Positions 1-9,280 of a DNA stretch of 64,000 nucleotides are shown one piece after another. A program made the translations under genes and the position numbers. This stretch comes from Verrucomicrobiales bacterium. Its GTDB lineage: Bacteria; Verrucomicrobiota; Verrucomicrobiae; Limisphaerales; UBA1100. The notes beneath the pieces were generated by a model. The model was not told where the DNA came from. It saw only the letters and a program-made list of their open reading frames with translations, and ran no database searches. Numbering within the stretch: the first letter of the stretch is position 1; every line of letters starts with the position of its first letter. The stretch covers positions 17,977 through 81,976 of the forward strand of contig PBLV01000048.1 in assembly GCA_002721895.1 (NCBI GenBank), in the 5' to 3' direction.

Positions 1-1
1 C

Positions 2-115
2 GCTAAGTTCGCCGGCACCGATCCTTCAGGAGAAGACATGGCGAAGCTTCATGAGATGGCCGACCGACTGGTTCACGTCACCGCCTTTAAACCCGCCCCG
101 CCAAAGTCCACGTGA
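2..115 (+). CDS. C-terminal end of an upstream Bat-operon protein (partial)
   Basis: Only the last 37 codons of this gene are in the window; its start lies to the left. The reading frame ends in TGA at 113-115, overlapping the GTG start of the next gene as GTGA, so the two are translationally coupled and in one operon. The visible tail (KFAGTDPSGEDMAKLHEMAD, then a Pro/Lys-rich end) has no motif I recognise. In Bat operons the gene before batA is usually a DUF58 or DUF4381 protein, so one of these is a guess from position only. Confidence 0.6.
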   Translation, partial: AKFAGTDPSGEDMAKLHEMADRLVHVTAFKPAPPKST

Positions 116-1203
116 GAACCCACGCGACACGCTGGCTGATCATCGCCATGCTCTGGCTGACGCCGGTGTTCATCGGTTGGGCCATTGTGCGCGCGCGCGA
201 CATCTCCTTCCGCGACCCTTGGTTCCTATCGCTGCTCATTTTGCTTCCCATTGGCGCGTGGTTGCGAGGCCGCCAAGGAGCCCCCGCCGCCCTGCTTTAT
301 TCCTCCGTGGCATTGGTCCGCCAGTTCACACGAGATGCGCCATCACGCGCCGGATTGATCCTGAATTCCCTGCGCTGGCTCGCTCTCGCTCTGTTCATCA
401 CCGCCATGGCCCGCCCCCAAACTGAGTTGGGCGAAAGCCGAAAGGAACCCAGTGGCATCGACATCGTGCTCGCTATCGATCTCTCCGACAGCATGTTGGC
501 GGACGACATCAAACCCAGCCGCATCGACCTCTCCAAGGAAGTTCTGGGCGACTTCGTGGGCAACCGGCCCAATGACCGCATTGGACTGATCGCGTTTTCC
601 GGCATCGCCGCCATCGCCTGCCCGCTCACGCTGGATCACAAGTATCTCCAGAGCAACCTCGCCCGGCTTTCCATCGAGACCTTCAACCGTGGCGACGAGG
701 AAGGCACGGCCATTGGCTCGGGCATTATGGGTGCCATCAACCGGCTGGTTGAACTGAAAAAATCCAAGAGCAAGATCATCATCCTCATGACCGATGGCCA
801 AAACAACGCCGGCAAGATCCCTCCCATCCAAGCCGCCGAAGTCGCCCGCACCCTGGGCATCAAGGTCTACACCATCGGCGTGGGCAAGAAAGGCACCAAC
901 CGTTTGCCCCGGCCCAGCCCCTTTGCTCCAGGTGGTGTGGTTTACGTTCCCCTGAATGTAGAGATCGACGAGGAGACATTGCAAAAAGTGGCGACGAAAA
1001 CGGGCGGCAAATATTATCGAGCCCAGAACGCCGACACCCTCAAGCGTGTCTACAACGAAATTGACCAACTCGAAACCACGGAGCGCGACCCCAAGCGCTT
1101 CAAGGTTTACCGCGATTTTTTCCAGTCTGTCATCCTGGCCGGACTGCTTGTCCTGATGCTTGAAATTGCGCTGGCTCACACCGTTTTAAGGAGGATCCCG
1201 TGA
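112..1203 (+). CDS. BatA-like von Willebrand factor A membrane protein
   Basis: A 363-aa inner-membrane protein with a VWA domain, as in BatA of aerotolerance (Bat) operons. Hydrophobic spans lie near residues 9-27, 38-52 and 86-101 and at the C-terminus (about 335-355), framing a VWA domain whose MIDAS metal site is D123-x-S125-x-S127 (AIDLSDSM), with a later MTDG aspartate. The start is GTG at 112, coupled to the previous gene; the stop overlaps the next GTG start. VWA proteins of this group are thought to assemble complexes with a MoxR ATPase; the moxR gene must lie outside the window. The exact role of Bat proteins is not settled, so the call is family-level. Confidence 0.85.
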   Translation: MRTHATRWLIIAMLWLTPVFIGWAIVRARDISFRDPWFLSLLILLPIGAWLRGRQGAPAALLYSSVALVRQFTRDAPSRAGLILNSLRWLALALFITAMARPQTELGESRKEPSGIDIVLAIDLSDSMLADDIKPSRIDLSKEVLGDFVGNRPNDRIGLIAFSGIAAIACPLTLDHKYLQSNLARLSIETFNRGDEEGTAIGSGIMGAINRLVELKKSKSKIIILMTDGQNNAGKIPPIQAAEVARTLGIKVYTIGVGKKGTNRLPRPSPFAPGGVVYVPLNVEIDEETLQKVATKTGGKYYRAQNADTLKRVYNEIDQLETTERDPKRFKVYRDFFQSVILAGLLVLMLEIALAHTVLRRIP

Positions 1204-4200
1204 AGAAACCGTGGCAACCCATCGCGCTCTGGCTTGCGCTGCTGACGCCGGCACTCCTGGTACTCACCGCCGACCGCTGGCTGCCCATGTCCTGGCGCGA
1301 TCCGGGCCAGTTTGCTTGGCTTGGCCTGCTCCCCGTATTGGGGCTCTTTTTCGCGTGGGCATTGCGCCGCCGCGAAAGCGTGATGGAAATGTTCGCACAC
1401 GCCCGGCTACTTCCCGACCTCGCCTCCGGCATTGCCCCCGGCTGGCAATGGCTGCGCATGGGAATGGTGCTACTTGCCTTCACCGCAGTCGTCATGTCGC
1501 TGGCCCGTCCGCGCTGGGGATCGGAAACCATCAAAACCACCCAGAGCAACCTCGACATCATCCTCGCCATCGACACCTCCAAGAGCATGCTCGCCGGCGA
1601 CCTTCAGCCCAGCCGCTTGGAACGCGTCAAGCTCGCCGCCAAGGAACTGAAAAAATTGATGCCCAGTGACCGGTTCGCCATCATGCCTTTTGCCGGCGCA
1701 GCGTTTCTTCAATGCCCGCTCACGAGCGAAGAGGGTATTTTTCGCCAAAACATCGAGGCCATTCGGGTGGGCGCCATTCCCGTGGAAGGCACCAGCCTCG
1801 CGCGCGTCATCGATGAGGCTGCCAAGGCGTTCGCCGACGATCCCACCCGCCAAAAGATCATCGTTCTTTTCACCGACGGGGAAGACCACGAAGGCGAGGC
1901 CGTGGAAATGGCCAAGCGCGTGAAGGGCGATGGCATCAAGATTTTCACCATTGGTGCCGGCAGTGCCGCGGGCGATGTCATAGCCGTGCGCCGGTGTCCG
2001 GCCTGCCACACGCACAACCCCGTGGCTCGCAAACATTGTATCACCTGCAATGCCAACCTCCCTGATGCGGACTATCTGCGGGACGAGAACGGCCAGCTTG
2101 TGCAATCCACCGTCAACGAAAAGCTGCTGCGCGAACTGGCGAGTGCCTCCGGGGAATTCTACCTCCCCCTGCGCGGCACACAAACCATGGCCACCCTGCA
2201 TAAAAATGGACTGGCGCCGCTGGCCATGTCGGACGATACTGGCACTGTGGAGAAGGAAATTGCCCGCGAACAATTTCGCTGGCCGCTGGCTGCGGCGGTG
2301 CTGCTCTTGCTTGGTGAATTGTTCATCCCCACCCGTCGGCGACTTGCCGGTGGTCCGGCTGTTCTGCTGGCCATATTGTTCATCCTGCCCATGGAGACGC
2401 AGGCCGGGCCATGGGATTGGCTGAGAAAAAAATTTAGCGGCACACCCGCGGAAAAACTGCCTGCCATCGACGATCGATCCTCCGATTCCCATGCCCAGCA
2501 CTACAACCGTGGCATTCTGTTTTACCGGCAAGCTGGCGAAAAGAAGGACACCCAAGACAAGCGAAATGACCTGAAGGAGGCCATCAACCATTTTGTGGCC
2601 GCACTGGACTCCGACGACTTGGTCCTCCAGCAAAAGGCTTTTTACAACTTGGGCAACGCCCACTTCCATCAAGGCCAGGCTCAGATTGCCGGAAAGAAGG
2701 ATGCGTTCAAGATGCTTGGTGACTCGGCCCGCCAGCCGATCCAAGCCGCGCTGAAGGAGTTGATAGAGAGCAACAAGCTGACCGGGAACCAACTGAAGGA
2801 AGCCGAGCAATGGGCCGAATCCAAGACCCTCCTGCTTGCCCAACTCACCGCGGCCGTCCAGTTGATCCTTTCCACCCAGCCTGAAATCCTGAAGACCCGA
2901 CCGAATGACCCGTGGCTGCTTGAAGAAATCCAATACGATCGAACACAAATGGAAACGGCCTTGTCCCTAGCCCTGTCTTCAGCCCGCCGCGAGGAAATTG
3001 CGCGCAACCTTACACAAAAAAAGGCCGCCGGCCGCATCCAGAATATCAAGCGACGCATCGCTCTCTGGGAGGATGCCACGGCACACCTAGCCGCCGCCGC
3101 CAAACTGGACCCCACCGATGCCGACGCCGCTGCGAATCTTATATACGTCCGCACTCAGTTGAAGCGGGAGAAAGACAAGCTCGATAACCTCACCACGCGC
3201 ATTCCCTTGGGCGGCATCAACCGACTCAAGCAACAAGATGCCGTGGCTCTGGCCATATTTCCCCCTTCCAAGGAGAGCATGCCGGAGAAACCCTATTGGC
3301 GAATGCTGGTCTTTGATCAGTACGACAATGGAGTTGGCAGCACCAGCTCTTCGTTGCTGTCGGCGAGCACTGCCTTGAAAAATGGCTCGCACATCTCTGA
3401 TTTTGGCGGCCGAGCTCCGCCTCCCGATGAAAAAATGCCGGGGGAATGGAAATTCCATTTCGAGCCGCTGATCAGCAAGCATCTTCCCCTGCCCGGACCT
3501 TTCGAGAAAATCGTTGTGCCCGCCCGCCGAACTTACCGACACAACGACCCCACCCTCTTCACCCGACTGGAGGAACTGCCGGCCAAGCAAGTTCGCTACC
3601 GTGTGATGTTCCCCGCCGACACTCGCCGAATCGCCGCCGCGCCCCAAGATCTTCCCTTGGCCAGCGGCACCGCATTGAATGCCAGAACCTATCCCGGCAC
3701 CACGCTGGCCCTCCACCTCTCTCCCGCGGAACGGCAACAGCTCAATGCCGTCGTCCGTCATCTCTCGGGCGGACAACCGCTTGCGGCAGAAGCCTTCACC
3801 GCCGCCGCAACGAAATACCTGCAGGACAATCACGCCTACACACGCGATTCCCGCATCGATCCCAGCTCCCGCAACGGCGATCCCGTTCTGCGATGGATGA
3901 TCACCAACACTCCCGGCCATTGCGAATTTTTTGCCTATTCCTTCCAGATGCTCGCCCGGGCAGCCGGCCATCCCACCCGCGTGATCGGCGGATTGGCCGG
4001 CGCGGAATTCTCGCAAAAGGAAAAGCGCCACATCGCCAAACTCAGCGACCTGCACGCCTGGTGTGAGATTTTTGATGGCGACAAATGGGTGCGCGTAGAC
4101 CCCACCCCTCCGGAGGAAAACCAAAACCAGGGCGAAGGCCAAGGGGAAGAACCCCAACAGCAGCCCTCTGAAACCAATCCGCAAGGAAACAATTCCCAGC

Positions 4201-4439
4201 CTAACGGCCAGCAACCTCAACCGCCCGACTCCAACCAGGAACTGGACAACTCCGGTGAGGAAGACCTCACCAATGACGGGGAAAACGGCGAGGAACAGGA
4301 AGGCAAGCTCTCCCATTCCGAGGCTTTGGAATTACTGGAAGCCGCGCGCGACCAGGAAAAGCCACTGCTCTTCGCTCCCGGCCGCGAGGAGTTTACGAAT
4401 GAACGCCGCCCGGAATTCAAGCGGCGCAAGAACTGGTAG
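1200..4439 (+). CDS. BatB-like VWA, TPR and transglutaminase fusion protein
   Basis: A 1079-aa multidomain membrane protein. In order: three N-terminal hydrophobic spans (about 8-28, 40-57, 83-103); a VWA domain from about 118 with MIDAS D125-x-S127-x-S129; a Cys4 zinc-ribbon-like insert (C266/C269 and C280/C283); two more spans (about 360-400); an alpha-helical, TPR-like, BatC-type region (about 430-700); a transglutaminase-like domain with the complete triad C908 (GHCEFFA), H952 (DLHAWCE) and D967 (RVDPTPP); then a Gln/Pro/Glu-rich tail and a charged C-terminus. BatB and BatC are usually separate and the transglutaminase resembles TgpA-type proteins. The GTG start overlaps the previous stop (GTGA) and batD follows 1 nt after the TAG. 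The protein probably places a cysteine-dependent peptidase or crosslinking domain in the periplasm; this is inference. Confidence 0.82.
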   Translation: MKKPWQPIALWLALLTPALLVLTADRWLPMSWRDPGQFAWLGLLPVLGLFFAWALRRRESVMEMFAHARLLPDLASGIAPGWQWLRMGMVLLAFTAVVMSLARPRWGSETIKTTQSNLDIILAIDTSKSMLAGDLQPSRLERVKLAAKELKKLMPSDRFAIMPFAGAAFLQCPLTSEEGIFRQNIEAIRVGAIPVEGTSLARVIDEAAKAFADDPTRQKIIVLFTDGEDHEGEAVEMAKRVKGDGIKIFTIGAGSAAGDVIAVRRCPACHTHNPVARKHCITCNANLPDADYLRDENGQLVQSTVNEKLLRELASASGEFYLPLRGTQTMATLHKNGLAPLAMSDDTGTVEKEIAREQFRWPLAAAVLLLLGELFIPTRRRLAGGPAVLLAILFILPMETQAGPWDWLRKKFSGTPAEKLPAIDDRSSDSHAQHYNRGILFYRQAGEKKDTQDKRNDLKEAINHFVAALDSDDLVLQQKAFYNLGNAHFHQGQAQIAGKKDAFKMLGDSARQPIQAALKELIESNKLTGNQLKEAEQWAESKTLLLAQLTAAVQLILSTQPEILKTRPNDPWLLEEIQYDRTQMETALSLALSSARREEIARNLTQKKAAGRIQNIKRRIALWEDATAHLAAAAKLDPTDADAAANLIYVRTQLKREKDKLDNLTTRIPLGGINRLKQQDAVALAIFPPSKESMPEKPYWRMLVFDQYDNGVGSTSSSLLSASTALKNGSHISDFGGRAPPPDEKMPGEWKFHFEPLISKHLPLPGPFEKIVVPARRTYRHNDPTLFTRLEELPAKQVRYRVMFPADTRRIAAAPQDLPLASGTALNARTYPGTTLALHLSPAERQQLNAVVRHLSGGQPLAAEAFTAAATKYLQDNHAYTRDSRIDPSSRNGDPVLRWMITNTPGHCEFFAYSFQMLARAAGHPTRVIGGLAGAEFSQKEKRHIAKLSDLHAWCEIFDGDKWVRVDPTPPEENQNQGEGQGEEPQQQPSETNPQGNNSQPNGQQPQPPDSNQELDNSGEEDLTNDGENGEEQEGKLSHSEALELLEAARDQEKPLLFAPGREEFTNERRPEFKRRKNW

Positions 4440-4440
4440 C

Positions 4441-5877
4441 ATGATGCTATTAAAGCGCGCCATTCCCGCACTGCTCCTCTTGGCGCACGCTGCCCTGCAA
4501 GCCGCGCCCGACGGCATAGTCCAACTCAAAGCCGTGCTCCCCACGCGCCCGGTTTTCCGCGGGGAAATGTTCGCTGTCGACCTGCAGATTCACTTCCTCG
4601 CCAATCGTGATCGTCGCATTGACTTCAACGAACTGCGCAACCACCCTCCCCGAGCGCGCACCGAGGGCATCCGCTTTCTCATCAACCGCCCCTACTTTTC
4701 GGAATCCCGCGGCTCCATTGGCGGACGGCCCGTTGCCATTTACCACTACAAGCGAGCCGCGGTAGCCACGCGCACCGGTAAATTGGAGTTGGAATTCAAC
4801 ACCGAGTTGCTCGTGCAGGATTTCACCGGCGGCATTCCCAAGAAGATCAAATACGAACTGGCCAGCGGCCCCATCCCACTGGACGTGCGGCCCCTACCAG
4901 TCGAGGGACGGCCTGCCCATTTCACGGGCGCGGTTGGACAATTTGAATTGATCGTTCAGGCCGAAAAACAACGCGTCCGAGTAAACAACCCCGTTGAACT
5001 GATGGCCACCCTCCAAGGGACCGGCGCCTTGGACACCGTGCCCATGCCCGCGCCGGATAATGGCTGGGAAGGATTTCGCGTGGACCGGCTCACCCCCCGC
5101 CTAAGCGTGGGCACCATCGACCTCGAGGCCATGACCGCCCATTCCACCAAGCAGTACCGCGTCAACCTACTCCCGCTTCAGGCGGGCGCATCGGGCATCC
5201 CCCCGCTCCTGTTCAGTTTTTTCAACCCCAGCACCCGCCAATATCAGGAACTTACTTCCGCCCGTCTTCCCCTCGTGGTTCATGGCGATGCACCGGTTGA
5301 ATCCACCGTGCCCGAATCCGCCGTAAACATGACCGCCGAGCCAGAATCGGAACCGGAAAAACCCTACGCACAATGGCCGCATCCCGGACCCTTGGCTGCT
5401 CCTGCTCCGCCGCTTTTAACTCAGACTTGGTTCTTGGCCGCCCAGTCCCTGCCCATGGCTGCCTGGCTGATTGCACTCACGTGGCGCAAGCGGCGGGACT
5501 ACTACGATGCCCGGCCCCGCCTTGTCCGCAGGTTGCGCGTTGAAAAGGTTCTCCGCAAGGCCGCACCTCGACTGGAGAAACTGGCTCAGGGCGACAATGC
5601 GGCGGAGTTTTACGCCCAAGCCACGGGCCTGCTACGCGAACGAATCGGCGAACGTCTGGACATTCCAGCCGGAGGCATCACCGAGGCGGTGCTCCGCGAT
5701 GAATGGTCCGAACGATTGCCGCGTGAAGCCGCCCAAAAACTGGACGCCTTTTTTGCCACGGCCAACGCCGTCCGATTTGGCGCAGGCACACGATCGATCC
5801 CCGAAACCGCCCCGACCCAACTGCGCGAAATTCTCTCCGCGCTGGATCAACTGGAAACCCCCGTGGATGATGTTTAA
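4441..5877 (+). CDS. BatD-like oxygen-tolerance membrane protein
   Basis: A 478-aa protein beginning MMLLKRAIPALLLLAHAALQ, a clear signal peptide, which fixes the start at ATG 4441 rather than at in-frame codons further upstream inside the previous gene. The large beta-rich extracytoplasmic region is followed by one transmembrane span (about 385-405, FLAAQSLPMAAWLIALTW) and a basic cytoplasmic helical tail. This is the BatD arrangement: signal peptide, tandem beta-sandwich domains, one C-terminal anchor. It lies between the BatB/C fusion and a BatE-like gene and overlaps the latter by 11 nt, supporting a single operon. Proposed role: periplasmic partner of the VWA proteins in envelope stress or aerotolerance; the molecular function of the family is unknown. 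Confidence 0.8.
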   Translation: MMLLKRAIPALLLLAHAALQAAPDGIVQLKAVLPTRPVFRGEMFAVDLQIHFLANRDRRIDFNELRNHPPRARTEGIRFLINRPYFSESRGSIGGRPVAIYHYKRAAVATRTGKLELEFNTELLVQDFTGGIPKKIKYELASGPIPLDVRPLPVEGRPAHFTGAVGQFELIVQAEKQRVRVNNPVELMATLQGTGALDTVPMPAPDNGWEGFRVDRLTPRLSVGTIDLEAMTAHSTKQYRVNLLPLQAGASGIPPLLFSFFNPSTRQYQELTSARLPLVVHGDAPVESTVPESAVNMTAEPESEPEKPYAQWPHPGPLAAPAPPLLTQTWFLAAQSLPMAAWLIALTWRKRRDYYDARPRLVRRLRVEKVLRKAAPRLEKLAQGDNAAEFYAQATGLLRERIGERLDIPAGGITEAVLRDEWSERLPREAAQKLDAFFATANAVRFGAGTRSIPETAPTQLREILSALDQLETPVDDV

Positions 5878-6679
5878 AACGCTGTTTCCAATCCTGCTGG
5901 CCACAACCGCTTTGGCCGACAATGAAGAATCCTTCCAGAAAGGCAACCGCGCCTATGCGCTCGGCCAATATGAAAATGCTATTACCCATTACCGCCAACT
6001 AATCAAGGTTAACCGCACCTCAGCCGCCCTCCATTACAACCTAGCCAATGCACATCACCAGGTGAGCCGTGACCGCGATCATGGCACTGCCCTCGGGGCC
6101 ACCCAGTTGGGGCAAGCCATCTATCACTACCGTCTGGCCCGTCGGTTATCGCCCCGATCACGGGTTGTCACCGACCACCTGCAGCAGGCCCGCGAACGCG
6201 TTCATGGCCAGCCCCCCCGCGAGCCTGCCAGCCGTGTGCTGCTCGGTTTTTTAACACTCAACGAATGGGCCGCATTGGCGTCCGTGTGCCTGACAGTCTG
6301 GCTGAGCTTGATGACCGCAGGCTGCATTCGTCCGGCATGGAGGTCGGCTTGGCGATCCTGGTTGCCGCTGTTGGGTGGTGCGGCCCTTGGATTCTTGCTC
6401 CTAGCCGTGTTGGCATGGAGTACCCAATCCGCCGGCAACGAGGCTGTGGCCATTCGGGAAACACCTGTCTATAAGCGCCCCCTTGAACCCAGTGAAGTTC
6501 CGGCGGGCATTGACCACGCCGACCCCGACCCTTTGCGTGATGGTATTGAACTGGATATTCTGGAGCACCGCGAAGATGACTGGCTAAAGGTTGCCTTTGC
6601 CGATGGTGTCTTGCAGCGCTCAGGCTGGGTTCGAATGGGACCAGAAAGACGCCCGAATCTCCTGCTGTTCCCCCGTTGA
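5867..6679 (+). CDS. BatE-like TPR and SH3-type membrane protein
   Basis: A 270-aa protein starting MMFKTLFPILLATTALADN (signal peptide), then TPR motifs (about 20-115, e.g. ESFQKGNRAYALGQYENAI), two membrane spans (about 125-150 and 160-185) and a C-terminal segment resembling a bacterial SH3 domain (about 200-265, VAIRETPVYKRP ... HREDDWLKVAFADG). TPR plus SH3 is the BatE architecture. The start at 5867 lies inside the end of the BatD gene in another frame, so the genes are coupled. It is the last gene of the Bat operon; no obvious intrinsic terminator follows. Confidence 0.78.
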   Translation: MMFKTLFPILLATTALADNEESFQKGNRAYALGQYENAITHYRQLIKVNRTSAALHYNLANAHHQVSRDRDHGTALGATQLGQAIYHYRLARRLSPRSRVVTDHLQQARERVHGQPPREPASRVLLGFLTLNEWAALASVCLTVWLSLMTAGCIRPAWRSAWRSWLPLLGGAALGFLLLAVLAWSTQSAGNEAVAIRETPVYKRPLEPSEVPAGIDHADPDPLRDGIELDILEHREDDWLKVAFADGVLQRSGWVRMGPERRPNLLLFPR

Positions 6680-6781
6680 TTGATGTTCAAACGCGAATCG
6701 TGTCACGCCCGGAATGGCCCCTGAAAATTTTTGATTTGGGTTGACCAAACCCACCTGCCTGCCCAGCATTCCGGATCGCCT

Positions 6782-7747
6782 ATGAAACGGATCGCGCTGC
6801 TTCTAGTCTGTGCTTTTTCCCAATCCGTGACCTTTGCTGGTGGCGGGGTTTCCATTGTCCAGGACAAGGGCAAGGTAGTCGTCAAGATAGACGGTAAGCT
6901 TTTCACCGAATACCATTATACCAACGTGCCTAAGCCTGTGCTTTATCCGGTACGTTGGATTGATGGAACGGCCATGACCCGGCGATTCCCGATGGAGCCC
7001 CCAAAGCCGGGCGAGTCAAACGACCACAAGCATCATCGCAGCCTCTGGTGGGGCCACCGCCACGTGAAAGGTGGGAAATCCGGCGGCGTACATGATTTCT
7101 GGGGAGAAAATTCCTCCAGCGGCAAGCAGGTGCAAACGAAGGTCGCCATCAAGGACAACAGCATCCAGTCCTGGAACAAGTGGGTGGGCAACAATGGCGA
7201 GACCGTTGCCACCGACAGCCGTACGATCACGTTTCACGCGCGGAAAGCCGACCGCATGCTGGATTACTCCATTACCATCCATGCTTCCGAGGGCGACTTG
7301 GAGTTGCAGGACGACAAGGATGCCGGCATGTCCATCCGGGTACCCGACACCATGTGCGTCTCGCCCCATGGAACCTCCAAGGTCAAAGCCAAGGGCCACA
7401 TGCTGAACAGCGAGGGCGTCAAGGATGCCGCCTGCTGGGGAAAACGCGCCAAGTGGGTCAACTACCATGGCACTGTGGAAGGCAAGACGCTTGGCGTCAC
7501 CATTTTTGACCACCCAGACAACCCCCGTCATCCTTCCAACTGGCACGCCCGCTCCTATGGCCTCTGCGCGGCAAACGTCTTTGGCAAACGCCATTTTGAA
7601 CGGTTGCCAGACAAATCCGCGGGTAATATGAAACTGAAGCGCGGTGAAAGAGTTACTTTCAATTACCGGTTCGTTTGGCATGCCGGCCCGCCGGATGCCA
7701 AGCAGATTGAAGAACAATGGAAAAAATTCTCTGAAATCAAATTTTAA
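6782..7747 (+). CDS. DUF6807 (PmoA-like) secreted protein
   Basis: A 321-aa protein with a signal peptide (MKRIALLLVCAFSQSVTFAG), so the start is ATG 6782. Residues 80-90 hold the histidine-rich HKHHRSLWWGH stretch followed by GGVHDFWGE, typical of the DUF6807/PmoA family that is very common in Planctomycetota and Verrucomicrobiota. The family's biochemical role is unknown; its members usually sit next to Gfo/Idh/MocA oxidoreductases or sugar-processing genes, and here a Tat-exported Gfo/Idh/MocA gene starts 12 nt downstream, so the two are probably one transcription unit. No enzymatic claim can be made from the sequence. Confidence 0.75.
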   Translation: MKRIALLLVCAFSQSVTFAGGGVSIVQDKGKVVVKIDGKLFTEYHYTNVPKPVLYPVRWIDGTAMTRRFPMEPPKPGESNDHKHHRSLWWGHRHVKGGKSGGVHDFWGENSSSGKQVQTKVAIKDNSIQSWNKWVGNNGETVATDSRTITFHARKADRMLDYSITIHASEGDLELQDDKDAGMSIRVPDTMCVSPHGTSKVKAKGHMLNSEGVKDAACWGKRAKWVNYHGTVEGKTLGVTIFDHPDNPRHPSNWHARSYGLCAANVFGKRHFERLPDKSAGNMKLKRGERVTFNYRFVWHAGPPDAKQIEEQWKKFSEIKF

Positions 7748-7759
7748 TAAATTAAGATC

Positions 7760-9226
7760 ATGGAAAAAAAATACAAAACCACCATCACCCGGCAGACTCG
7801 CCGGTCGTTCCTGAAGACATCACTCTACACGGGCGCGACCGTGAGTTGGACGGCCAAAAGTTGGGCCCAAGTGAAGGGTGCCAATGACACCTTGAACGCG
7901 GGAACCATCGGTTTCCGAGGACGCGGCAACAGCCACATCGGCTCCATCCGCAACATGCAAAAGGCCGAGAAAGGCGTCCGGCTCCATTCCCTTTGCGATG
8001 TAGACAAGGGCGTGCTTCAAGGCGGCGTGAACAGATATAAGGTCAAAGGCTTCACCGACCTGCGCAAGATGTTGGAAGACAAGGATCTCGACATCGTGAC
8101 CATAGCCACGCCCAACCACTGGCATGCATTGGCATCCATCTGGGCCATCCAAGCCGGCAAGGATGTCTATGTGGAAAAACCCGTCAGCCACAACGTGTGG
8201 GAGGGCCGCCAAATTGTGAATGCCGCGCGCAAATTCAAAAAGATTGTTCAAACCGGCACCCAGGCGCGTTCCAGCAAATGCATTCAGGACGCCGTTGAGT
8301 TTGTCCAGTCCGGCGCCTTGGGCAAGATCAAGGTATCGCGCGGCCTTTGCTACAAGCGCCGCCCCAGCATTGGGCTGACCACCGAGGACAATCCCATCCC
8401 GGACTCCGTGGAATATGACCTGTGGCTTGGCCCGGCACCGAAAAAGCCATTGAGCCGCAAGCGACTGCATTACGATTGGCACTGGATGTGGGACTACGGC
8501 AATGGTGACTTGGGTAACCAAGGCATCCACCAGATGGATATCGCCCGCTGGTTCCTTGGCGACATGGAACTTTCACCACGTGTGTGGAGTGTCGGCGGAC
8601 GCCTCGGCTACGAGGACGACGGCGAAACGGCAAACACGCAAGTAATTTACCATGACTACAAAACCGCGCCATTGATCTTTGAAGTGCGGGGCCTTGGCGT
8701 TGTGAAGGGTTCGGGCCAGCGCCCGACCTACCGCGGTGGCAGCGTGGCGGTGTTTGTTGAGTGCGAAAAGGGCTGGGTAGCCGTCCGCAACTATGGCTCC
8801 GTCCAAGTTTACGACAACGACAATAAACAAATCAAAAACTTCGGTGGCGGCGGCGATCACTTCGGCAACTTCATCGAGGCCGTGCGCAGCCGCAAGCCAT
8901 CGGATCTCAACGCGGAAATCCTGGAGGGCCATCTTTCCAGCGCGCTCTGCCACACCGGCAACATCTCCCACCGCGTCGGCAAGGGAGCCTCGGTGGAGGA
9001 TATTCGGGAAACCATCAAGGGCGACTTCGCTGCCACTGAGGCCGTGGACCGGATGATTGACCACTTGGCGGCGAAGAACGAGGTGGACCTAAAGGCCACG
9101 CCATTGACATTGGGTCCGGCGCTGACCATGGACACCAAGAAGGAAACCTTCCCCGGCAATGCCGCGGCCAACAAGCTGCTCACGCGCGAATACCGCAAGC
9201 CATACGTTGTGCCGGACCTAGGCTAG
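7760..9226 (+). CDS. Tat-exported Gfo/Idh/MocA family oxidoreductase
   Basis: A 488-aa NAD(P)-dependent oxidoreductase-like protein. The N-terminus carries a twin-arginine signal (R14-R15 in TRRSFLKTSL followed by a hydrophobic stretch), so it is exported folded. A Rossmann domain follows (GTIGFRGRGNSH; TIATPNHWHA) with the family's E139-K140-P141 motif, whose lysine is catalytic in characterised members, and an alpha/beta C-terminal domain (YDWHWMWDYGNGDLGNQGIH). It forms a pair with the DUF6807 gene and ends before a strong intrinsic terminator. Substrate unknown; sugars or sugar acids are usual. Secreted members of this kind are numerous in Verrucomicrobiota and Planctomycetota. Confidence 0.85.
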   Translation: MEKKYKTTITRQTRRSFLKTSLYTGATVSWTAKSWAQVKGANDTLNAGTIGFRGRGNSHIGSIRNMQKAEKGVRLHSLCDVDKGVLQGGVNRYKVKGFTDLRKMLEDKDLDIVTIATPNHWHALASIWAIQAGKDVYVEKPVSHNVWEGRQIVNAARKFKKIVQTGTQARSSKCIQDAVEFVQSGALGKIKVSRGLCYKRRPSIGLTTEDNPIPDSVEYDLWLGPAPKKPLSRKRLHYDWHWMWDYGNGDLGNQGIHQMDIARWFLGDMELSPRVWSVGGRLGYEDDGETANTQVIYHDYKTAPLIFEVRGLGVVKGSGQRPTYRGGSVAVFVECEKGWVAVRNYGSVQVYDNDNKQIKNFGGGGDHFGNFIEAVRSRKPSDLNAEILEGHLSSALCHTGNISHRVGKGASVEDIRETIKGDFAATEAVDRMIDHLAAKNEVDLKATPLTLGPALTMDTKKETFPGNAAANKLLTREYRKPYVVPDLG

Positions 9227-9247
9227 GCACTTGAATCACACCCTCCA

Positions 9248-9275
9248 AGCGCCGGATAATTCCGGCGCTTTTTTT
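9248..9275 (+). terminator. Rho-independent terminator after the Gfo/Idh/MocA gene
   Basis: A perfect 9-bp stem AGCGCCGGA/TCCGGCGCT (9248-9256 with 9261-9269), loop TAAT, followed by seven T (9269-9275). It ends the DUF6807-oxidoreductase unit. The converging DUF5069 gene ends at 9281, so the hairpin may also serve that gene, although a T run is visible only on the plus strand. Confidence 0.9.
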
Positions 9276-9280
9276 GTCGG

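Noticed and set aside
3087..4316. A 409-codon open frame antisense to the Bat fusion gene
   Set aside because: The plus-strand gene has clear VWA and transglutaminase motifs; the reverse frame has none and is a shadow.
4255..4440. Extension of the BatD-like gene 62 codons upstream
   Set aside because: It would overlap the end of the previous gene; the signal peptide at 4441 fixes the start.
6620..6645. GGTTCGAAT resembling a tRNA T-loop
   Set aside because: It is inside the BatE-like coding frame; no acceptor, D or anticodon stems can be built around it.
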